DNA of 45,780 nt from Bacteroidota bacterium. Its GTDB lineage: Bacteria; Bacteroidota; Bacteroidia; Chitinophagales; Chitinophagaceae. The translations under genes were made by a program, and so were the position numbers. Position 1 is the stretch's first letter. The number at the start of each line of letters is the position of its first letter. Of the stretch, positions 39,642 through 45,780 are shown one piece after another. Location of the stretch: the NCBI GenBank assembly GCA_025362055.1, contig JANYIM010000014.1, forward strand, positions 1 to 45,780. The letters run 5' to 3'. A model generated the notes under the pieces. It made no database searches and was not told the DNA's origin. It saw only the letters and a list, made by a program, of their open reading frames with translations.

Positions 39642-40318
39642 TGAACCCGCACTATACTTATTTTTTGATCTTAGCCTGCTCCCTTGCAGGGCCCTTGCTG
39701 CTTAGCTTTGATAAAAAAGTGGCGTTTTATAAAAAATGGAAATACCTTTTACCGGCAATGCTCATCCCGGCGATGCTTTACATAGCATGGGATATTTATT
39801 TTGTTTCAAGGGGAGTATGGGGTTTCAATGAAAACTATGTAACAGGCATAAAGTTATTCAACATTCCCCTGGAAGAAATACTTTTCTTCTTTGTAGTGCC
39901 GTATTGCTGTGTATTTATCTATGAATGTATTTGCGTTTATTTTCCCGGGGTAAAAAACAAAAAGGGCGGCCGTACGATCTTACTAGGCCTGGCGATCATA
40001 TTACTGACCCTTGGGCTTTATTTTTACGGGAAACATTATACTTCCTGGACATTTTGTTTCACTGCTGTCTTTATTGCTTTTGTTTTTTTGTTACGAAAAT
40101 ATTGGGGCTCATTTGATGCTACGGCTTTTTTAATTTCGTACGTTATCATTCTTATCCCTTTCCTGGTTGTGAATGGATTTCTTACTGCCATCCCCGTTGT
40201 ATTATATAATAATGCGGAAAACCTGGGATGGAGAATTTATACGATCCCTTTTGAAGACGTATTTTATGGAATGCTGCTGGTGATGATGAATATTGTCATT
40301 TATGAAAAATTAAAATAA
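39641..40318 (+). CDS. lycopene cyclase, fused CrtYc-Yd type
   Basis: Two repeated domains with WDIYFVSRGVWGFNENYVTGIKLFNIPLEEILFFFVVPYCCVFIYE and NNAENLGWRIYTIPFEDVFYGMLLVMMNIVIYE. Confidence 0.88.
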   Translation: MNPHYTYFLILACSLAGPLLLSFDKKVAFYKKWKYLLPAMLIPAMLYIAWDIYFVSRGVWGFNENYVTGIKLFNIPLEEILFFFVVPYCCVFIYECICVYFPGVKNKKGGRTILLGLAIILLTLGLYFYGKHYTSWTFCFTAVFIAFVFLLRKYWGSFDATAFLISYVIILIPFLVVNGFLTAIPVVLYNNAENLGWRIYTIPFEDVFYGMLLVMMNIVIYEKLK

Positions 40319-40323
40319 TTATC

Positions 40324-41232
40324 ATGGAATTCGGAAGATTACCTGCGGAAACATTGGACAGCATTGATTTCAGGCTGCCTAAAGAACCTGCTTTTAACAA
40401 GACGGTGCTGAAAGGCAAAGCTGTAAAGGATCCTAAAGTGTATCTCGGCTGCGCCAAATGGGGGCGTACAGAATGGGTAGGAAAAATATATCCACCCAAA
40501 ACAAAAGAGAAAGATTTTCTGCAACATTATGTACAGCATTACAATAGCATTGAGTTGAATGCCACGCATTATAAAGTATATGATGAAGCGGGAATAAAAA
40601 AGTGGACCACCAATGCTGCAGGAAAAAATTTTATGTTTTGTCCAAAGATGTACCAGGGCATTACACACCGTGGCAGTTTAAAAGGGAAGGATTTTATCAC
40701 CAATGAATTTTTTAAGGGTATCATTGCTTTTAAAAAAAACCTTGGCCCCATCTTCATACAATTCAATGAAACATTTTCTCCCAAAAGAAAAGAAGAACTA
40801 TTTACTTTTCTCCGGGCATTACCAACCGACCTCCAATTCTTTTTGGAAGTAAGGCATCCCGAGTGGTTCGCAAAAGAAAGTGTCCGTAATGAATTATTTA
40901 CAGCACTCAGCAACATCAATATGGGCATCGTTATTACGGATACCAGCGGACGGCGTGATTGTGCACACATGCATCTCACCGTTCCAAAAGCTTTTATCCG
41001 TTATGTAGGCAATAGTTTGCATGCAACGGATTATACGAGGATTGATGAATGGATCAAAAGAATGAAGTACTGGCTGGACAATGGTTTACAGGAATTATAC
41101 TTTTTCATGCACATGCACGATGAAGCCACATCACCAGAATTAACAGTGTATTTAGTAGATAAGATGAATGCGGCAATGGGACTACGTTTGATAAAGCCAA
41201 CATTTGTTACACAGCAGCCCGGTTTGTTTTAA
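40324..41232 (+). CDS. DUF72 domain protein
   Basis: VYLGCAKWGRTEWVGKIYPPKTKEKDFLQHYVQHYNSIELNATHYK ... FCPKMYQGITH ... FLEVRHPEWF ... YFFMHMHDEATSPELTVYL. Confidence 0.88.
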   Translation: MEFGRLPAETLDSIDFRLPKEPAFNKTVLKGKAVKDPKVYLGCAKWGRTEWVGKIYPPKTKEKDFLQHYVQHYNSIELNATHYKVYDEAGIKKWTTNAAGKNFMFCPKMYQGITHRGSLKGKDFITNEFFKGIIAFKKNLGPIFIQFNETFSPKRKEELFTFLRALPTDLQFFLEVRHPEWFAKESVRNELFTALSNINMGIVITDTSGRRDCAHMHLTVPKAFIRYVGNSLHATDYTRIDEWIKRMKYWLDNGLQELYFFMHMHDEATSPELTVYLVDKMNAAMGLRLIKPTFVTQQPGLF

Positions 41233-42512
41233 CCAACTTTAAATAATTCTTCCCATCTTGTAGTATAACGCGGACTTCTTAATTCCTGGCGCATTTTCCA
41301 GTCCCTTGTTGTTCCCGACGCTGCAAATTTTATCATATCATCCCTCATGGCAAAATTCACATTGTCGAGCATGCTCATTAAAAAACGATTGCTGTTTTTG
41401 TTCTCCCGCATAAATAAATTTCCCTGTATCGTAGTATCGGGAACAATACCACTCAACATTACGCCGGCCTTTTTATAAATTCTCCCTTGTTCATATAATT
41501 TATCGACCAACTGCACGGCCGGTTTTATTAATTCATTGGTAGCAGAAGTAGCAATTGGTAATGTTACATGACTGCTGATGGTAGGCCCATGCCTGAAATA
41601 AGTATTATGGCTTTGCTCTTTTGGTACCACAAATACACTGATGGTATTGGCAGCGCTCAATTGCCTGCGTAATTTTTCTGCTGCTCTTGATGTATAGGTT
41701 GCTATTGCTTCTTTAATGTCACCGATATCTTTTACGGGGTTGCCAAACATCCTTGTGGTAGCGATCATTTTTTTTATGGTCAGCTCTTCTTTCATTTCAT
41801 TGGCGGATTCACCCTTTAATTCCTTTATGAGCCTGGTACCAACCACGCCACCTAAATTTTTATATGCCCATTCTTCCGTTTTTTTTGTGAGATCATAAGC
41901 GGTGAATATGGCATTCATTTCAACCAGCTTTTGCGCGTATTGTCTGCCTATACCCCACACCTCACCAATAGGGGTGTCCTGTAGTGCTTTGCTTATTTTT
42001 TCTTTTGTATCCAGCACAACCACGCAACTGGTAGCTATCTTATTTTTTTTAGCGATATGATTGGCTACTTTAGATAACACTTTGGTAGGCGCCACACCCA
42101 CAGACACTTTTATTCCTGTCCATTGCTCTACGGTCTCTCTTATGTTTATTGCAACCTCTTCAATGTCTTTTTCTGCAAAGGCATCTAAATTTAAAAATGC
42201 CTCATCTACAGAATACACTTCCACATTTTCTTTCCCCAGCATTATCCTTAATGTTTCCATCACCCGCCAGCTCAGGTCGCCATATAAATTATAGTTACTG
42301 GAAAAAGTAGCTACACCGTGTTTCTCTATCAAGGGCCTTGCTTTAAAATATGGCCCCGCCATTTCTACACCTATGCTTTTTGCCTCATCACTCCTCGATA
42401 TGATGCAGCCATCGTTGTTGCTTAATACAACAACGGGCTTTTTATCCAGGTGTGGAAGAAATAATCTTTCACAACTGCAATAGAAACTGTTACAATCTAC
42501 AATGGCTTTCAT
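41229..42512 (-). CDS. umuC: Y-family DNA polymerase UmuC-type
   Basis: MKAIVDCNSFYCSCERLFLPHLDKKPVVVLSNNDGCIISRSDEAKSIGVEMAGPYFK ... YSVDEAFLNL ... VGVAPTKVLSKVANHIAKK. Start set at 42512; the 28-aa extension in the ORF track is repeat-derived. Confidence 0.95.
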   Translation of the reverse strand: MKAIVDCNSFYCSCERLFLPHLDKKPVVVLSNNDGCIISRSDEAKSIGVEMAGPYFKARPLIEKHGVATFSSNYNLYGDLSWRVMETLRIMLGKENVEVYSVDEAFLNLDAFAEKDIEEVAINIRETVEQWTGIKVSVGVAPTKVLSKVANHIAKKNKIATSCVVVLDTKEKISKALQDTPIGEVWGIGRQYAQKLVEMNAIFTAYDLTKKTEEWAYKNLGGVVGTRLIKELKGESANEMKEELTIKKMIATTRMFGNPVKDIGDIKEAIATYTSRAAEKLRRQLSAANTISVFVVPKEQSHNTYFRHGPTISSHVTLPIATSATNELIKPAVQLVDKLYEQGRIYKKAGVMLSGIVPDTTIQGNLFMRENKNSNRFLMSMLDNVNFAMRDDMIKFAASGTTRDWKMRQELRSPRYTTRWEELFKVG

Positions 42513-42517
42513 GTTGT

Positions 42518-42529
42518 GGGCTAAAGCCC
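42518..42529. repeat. palindrome GGGCTAAAGCCC (REP-like)
   Basis: 5-bp arms with AA loop, 5 bp upstream of the umuC ATG. Confidence 0.7.
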
Positions 42530-42550
42530 TTTGTAATTTTTTTTCATTAT

Positions 42551-42570
42551 CCCTGGCCTGAAGGCCAGGG
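42551..42570. repeat. REP-like hairpin CCCTGGCCT-GA-AGGCCAGGG
   Basis: 9-bp perfect arms with 2-nt loop. Confidence 0.8.
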
Positions 42571-42614
42571 CAATTTAGAAGGCTAGGGCAATTCATGACC
42601 TGCCTCGCCCTGAC

Positions 42615-42640
42615 TATCCTCGCCCTTCAGGGCGAGGATA
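42615..42640. repeat. REP-like hairpin TATCCTCGCCCT-TC-AGGGCGAGGATA
   Basis: 12-bp perfect arms with 2-nt loop. Confidence 0.85.
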
Positions 42641-42657
42641 AAAATTAAAAAATATAT

Positions 42658-42669
42658 GGGCTTTAGCCC
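42658..42669. repeat. palindrome GGGCTTTAGCCC overlapping the transposase stop codon
   Basis: Same palindrome as 42518-42529 and 43156-43167. Confidence 0.7.
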
Positions 42670-43097
42670 TCCATCATCCTAAATCCATATCTCTCCACAA
42701 ATTCATCATGCTCCTCCTGAAAAGTTCTCTTTTGATGATGCGCTTCCTGGTTTTTAATGTATTCTCTTACCCTGTTTACTCCCGATTCACTCACTGATAC
42801 AGCAAAATATTCGGATTGCCATTCAAATTTTTCTTTACATAAATTGTTCTTATTGATCCAGAAAGAACTTTCACCTTTCAGCAACTGCATTATATTGGCA
42901 ATCTTCTGATCCGGGTTTAATGAAATGAGGCAATGCACATGATCAATATGGCCATTAACAAAATCAATATGAATGTTTTTTGTTTTTGCATTTTCCCTGA
43001 TGTGCGTAAACACCAGTTGCCGGATATCTTTCGTTAGCAATGGCGATCTTTTTTTAGTTGCCCAAACTAAATGGATCCAGATTTTAATGAATGGCAT
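42663..43097 (-). mobile_element. REP-associated tyrosine transposase (RAYT; IS200/Y1-like TnpA)
   Basis: MPFIKIWIHLVWATKKRSPLLTKD ... IHIDFVNGHIDHVHCLISLNPDQKIANIMQLLKGESSFWIN ... EWQSEYFAVSVSESGVNRVREYIKNQEAHHQ; HxH (HVH) motif and Tyr in the C-terminal helix; palindromes on both sides. Confidence 0.88.
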
Positions 43098-43117
43098 ATA
43101 AATAATTTTTAGTTTTC

Positions 43118-43156
43118 ATGAATTGCCCTGGTGAATTGCCCTGGTGAATTGCCCTG
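43118..43156 (+). repeat. three tandem 13-bp units (A/G)TGAATTGCCCTG
   Basis: Units at 43118-43130, 43131-43143, 43144-43156. ATGAATTGCCCT recurs inverted at 42585-42596. Confidence 0.85.
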
Positions 43157-43169
43157 GGCTTTAGCCCAG
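43154..43169. repeat. hairpin CTGGGCT-TT-AGCCCAG overlapping the umuD stop codon
   Basis: 7-bp perfect arms; contains GGGCTTTAGCCC. Confidence 0.75.
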
Positions 43170-43595
43170 AGGCCTTATAATATATGTAACAACCCCCCAG
43201 ATCTTACAATCATCGAACTCACTCACATCGATGGGCGAAAGTTTTGGTGTTTCGGGTATCAGCCTTATTTTGTTCATGGTTTTTTCCAATCGCCGTATCA
43301 GCATTTCACCGTTAATGACAGCGATCACGATCTTTCCGTTCGTGGGTTTTATACTCCTGTCCACGATCACAATATCGCCGTCATGGATAGAAGCCCCGGT
43401 CATGCTATTGCCCGTTACCCGCATGAAATAGGTGGCCGGCTTGTTTTTGATCAGTTGCTCATTCAGGTCGATGCCCCGCTCCATGTAATCATCAGCGGCG
43501 GCGGTAAAGCCCGTGGCATTGGCGGTGGGCACATCCTGTTGCGTGAATCGCTTGCTGCCACCGTACCCTGCGGCAAAGAATTTTTCCACTTCCAT
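43161..43595 (-). CDS. umuD: UmuD-like S24/LexA-type auto-cleaving protein
   Basis: NKPATYFMRVTGNSMTGASIHDGDIVIVDRSIKPTNGKIVIAVINGEMLIRRL; catalytic Ser in GNSM and Lys in NGKIVIA. Confidence 0.93.
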   Translation of the reverse strand: MEVEKFFAAGYGGSKRFTQQDVPTANATGFTAAADDYMERGIDLNEQLIKNKPATYFMRVTGNSMTGASIHDGDIVIVDRSIKPTNGKIVIAVINGEMLIRRLEKTMNKIRLIPETPKLSPIDVSEFDDCKIWGVVTYIIRPLG

Positions 43596-43682
43596 ATAAT
43601 TATATTTGTATTAACTAATTAATTTAGTAAATTTATGCTAAAATAATTAGCTAACAAATTTAGTAACCAAAATATTTTAGCC

Positions 43683-44300
43683 ATGAAAGGAATAACAGGC
43701 AATTTGCTGCCGGGCTACAGGATATATGAATACCTGCTGGCCCTCAATCCGCACGAAGAACTGCGGAATAAAATATTGGATGTAAAAAAAGATTTTTACG
43801 ATAAATACAAGGCCGATACGGCCCACTGGGGAAAACCGCACATCACACTGGTCAACTATTTACAGTACGAAATGATGGAAGAACGGACCGTTAACCGCCT
43901 GCACCAACTTGCGATGGGATACCCACCGGTAAAGATAGAGCTGAAAGACTATGGAAGTTTTCCCAGTCATACCATCTATATCAATATCACAAGTAAAGTA
44001 CCCATACAAAACCTGGTGAAACAAATACGTGCCGAAGCGCAAAGATTAATGAAACTCAATGACGATAACAAACCGCATTTCATCATGGAGCCGCACCTAA
44101 CGATAGCGCGTAGACTACAACCCTGGCAATACGAACAGGGATGGCTCGAGTACAGTCACAAGCATTTCACCGGCAGGTTCATTGCCGATGCCATGTTATT
44201 ATTAAGGCGGCCTGCGGGAGAAATGAAATACCAGGTGCTGCAGCGATTTGAATTTCAGAATTTACCGGTTGGGACGAAGCAGGGGGAGTTATTTGGCTAA
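43683..44300 (+). CDS. 2H phosphoesterase / 2'-5' RNA ligase superfamily-like protein
   Basis: Two HxT/S motifs: KPHITLVNY and EPHLTIARRL, ~105 aa apart. Confidence 0.75.
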   Translation: MKGITGNLLPGYRIYEYLLALNPHEELRNKILDVKKDFYDKYKADTAHWGKPHITLVNYLQYEMMEERTVNRLHQLAMGYPPVKIELKDYGSFPSHTIYINITSKVPIQNLVKQIRAEAQRLMKLNDDNKPHFIMEPHLTIARRLQPWQYEQGWLEYSHKHFTGRFIADAMLLLRRPAGEMKYQVLQRFEFQNLPVGTKQGELFG

Positions 44301-44491
44301 GAGCTAAAAGAGAAAAAGAATTTTTTGTACCCGGCATCTTAGCATTGTGCGTCTTCGGCGGCGTCGCACTCTTGTACTATAGCTCATTATTGAACAATTC
44401 AAGTTGATAAATCTATTCTGTGCTTCCGCGCCTTTATGGCAAAAATAATTCGTGTAATTCGTTTCTTCAATTCGTGTAATAAAAATTTATC

Positions 44492-45628
44492 ATGGCAAAC
44501 AAACTCCCACAAGACCACCACAAAGTAACTCCCCAAAACCACGAACAACCTAGGCCCTCTCCCGAAGGAAGGGTGGGCGAAGGTTATCTCCAGGGCAGGG
44601 GTGCACAGATCAACACAAAGAACCGTTTCTTAAAAGACGAAAAAACAAAAGAGCATATTGAAGCCATCGACGATTGGGAAGAAAGCAATACGCCTACGCA
44701 ATACCTGGAGCAATCATCAAAGACCATCGTAAATAAAGTGGAAAGCCCGGATGTAGGCATGGGCTACAGCATGAATCCCTATGCCGGTTGCGAGCACGGC
44801 TGCATTTACTGCTATGCCCGTAATGTGCACGAATACTGGGGTTATAGCGCCGGCCTCGATTTTGAAAGAAAGATCATAATCAAAAAAAATGCACCGCAAC
44901 TGCTGCGTAAATTTTTAATGAACCCTAAATGGGAATGTGCCCCCATTATGCTCAGCGGTAACACGGATTGTTACCAGCCTGCCGAGCAGCACTACCGTTT
45001 AACAAGAGGCCTTCTCGAAGTGTGCAACGAATTCAACCAGCCCGTGGGCATACTCACCAAAAATTCCTGGATATTAAAAGATAAGGACCTGTTGCAGGAA
45101 ATGGCTAAGAAAAAAATTGTTTCTGCCATGGTATCCATCACTTCTTTTAATGAAGACCTGCGCCGCATCATGGAACCACGCACCACCACGGCCAAACAAA
45201 AATTAAAAGTCATCAATGAACTCAGCAGCGCGGGTGTGCGCATGGGTATCATGATGGGGCCAATGATACCGGGGTTGAATGAACACGAAATGCAACGTAT
45301 CATGAAAGCTGCAGCCGACAATGGTGCCACCTTCACCGCCTACACATTCATCCGCTTAAATGGCGCTATCAAATTTTTTTTTCATGATTGGCTTTATAAG
45401 AACCTGCCCAATCACGCCGATAAGGTTTGGCATCTGATTGAACAAAGCCACGATGGAAAAGTGAATGACACCCGCTGGGGCGTGCGCATGCGGGGAGAGG
45501 GCAGCATTGCCGATATGGTAGCGCAGCAATATAAAAAATATGGAAAACTATATCATATGAATGCGGAGGAGTGGAGTTTGAATACGAAGATATTTCAGCG
45601 GCCGGGTGGGCAAATAAATTTATTCTGA
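44492..45628 (+). CDS. PA0069-like radical SAM protein
   Basis: NPYAGCEHGCIYCYARNVHEYWGYSAGLDFERKIIIKKNAPQLL (CxxxCxxC: CEHGCIYC) ... SGNTDCYQPAEQHYRLTRGLLEV. Confidence 0.92.
   Translation: MANKLPQDHHKVTPQNHEQPRPSPEGRVGEGYLQGRGAQINTKNRFLKDEKTKEHIEAIDDWEESNTPTQYLEQSSKTIVNKVESPDVGMGYSMNPYAGCEHGCIYCYARNVHEYWGYSAGLDFERKIIIKKNAPQLLRKFLMNPKWECAPIMLSGNTDCYQPAEQHYRLTRGLLEVCNEFNQPVGILTKNSWILKDKDLLQEMAKKKIVSAMVSITSFNEDLRRIMEPRTTTAKQKLKVINELSSAGVRMGIMMGPMIPGLNEHEMQRIMKAAADNGATFTAYTFIRLNGAIKFFFHDWLYKNLPNHADKVWHLIEQSHDGKVNDTRWGVRMRGEGSIADMVAQQYKKYGKLYHMNAEEWSLNTKIFQRPGGQINLF
44555..44584 (+). repeat. in-frame GC-rich repeat-like segment encoding PSPEGRVGEG
   Basis: ccctctcccgaaggaagggtgggcgaagg resembles the GC-rich intergenic repeat often translated as PSPxGRxGEG; it sits in the low-complexity N-terminal linker of the radical SAM ORF. 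Confidence 0.45.
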
Positions 45629-45711
45629 TTTTTTATTCTGCCGAAACTATTGATATTACTACCTTTCATAACATTCTGCAATCCCACTATTGTAACTATT
45701 TTAAAAATAAA

Positions 45712-45744
45712 TTTGGCTATTCAAAAAAAAATAATTCATCTTTG
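45712..45744 (+). promoter_or_regulatory. candidate Bacteroidetes promoter (TTTG-N21-CATCTTTG) for a gene running off the right edge
   Basis: -33-like TTTG 45712-45715, -7-like CATCTTTG 45737-45744, ATG at 45764 (MLRSN...). Confidence 0.3.
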
Positions 45745-45780
45745 CATTGCAAAAAATTAAAAAATGCTACGCAGTAATTT

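Noticed and set aside
42513-42596. 28-aa N-terminal extension of UmuC (MNCPSLLNCPGLQARDNEKKLQRALAHN)
   Set aside because: It translates through REP-like repeats; the conserved start is MKAIVDCNSFYCSCERLF at 42512.
42500-43200. CRISPR array at the repeat cluster
   Set aside because: The repeats are short palindromes and a 13-bp tandem without regular unique spacers, and no cas genes are present; they fit a RAYT/REP element.
43131-43622. Plus-strand ORF 43131..43622 (163 aa)
   Set aside because: It is antisense to umuD across its whole length and begins in tandem repeats; the umuD frame has clear S24 motifs.
45571-45777. ORF 45571..45777 (68 aa)
   Set aside because: It starts inside the radical SAM gene in another frame and continues into AT-rich intergenic DNA with no domain.
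1-45780. tRNA, rRNA or other structured RNA genes
   Set aside because: No recognisable tRNA cloverleaf, rRNA or known riboswitch core was seen in the intergenic gaps by eye; tRNAscan-SE/Infernal would be needed to exclude them.

Overview
AT-rich Bacteroidetes-type (probably Chitinophagaceae-like) window with three parts. (1) ~0.26-32.3 kb: a large surface-polysaccharide locus. It holds a truncated rfbB, rfbA, two Wzx-type flippases (one split by a frameshift at a T7 tract), many GT2/GT4 glycosyltransferases, SAM/FkbM-type methyltransferases, an acyltransferase, asparagine synthase, UDP-galactopyranose mutase, a polysaccharide deacetylase + formyltransferase pair, two paralogous polytopic membrane proteins that are candidate polymerases, and a terminal Pgl/bacillosamine-like module (GT4, NeuD/PglD-like, SDR, DegT/LegC-like aminotransferase, PglC/WcaJ-like phosphoglycosyl transferase). 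(2) ~32.4-40.3 kb: a carotenoid cluster. It has a CarH-like MerR/B12-binding regulator with intact W-x9-EH and ExHxxG motifs, an ECF sigma factor, two CrtI-family desaturases, crtB, idi, cruF-like, crtZ-like and a fused lycopene cyclase. (3) ~40.3-45.6 kb: DUF72, a umuD/umuC pair split by a REP-associated (RAYT/IS200-like) transposase with several perfect palindromes, a 2H-phosphoesterase-like protein and a PA0069-like radical SAM protein. The first ~234 bp encode, on the minus strand, the N-terminus of a PQQ-dependent dehydrogenase butted against an rfbB that lacks its 5' end, so a chimeric contig end or recombination junction is likely. No rRNA, tRNA or CRISPR was recognised. All assignments come from reading the sequence and motifs; no database search was run.
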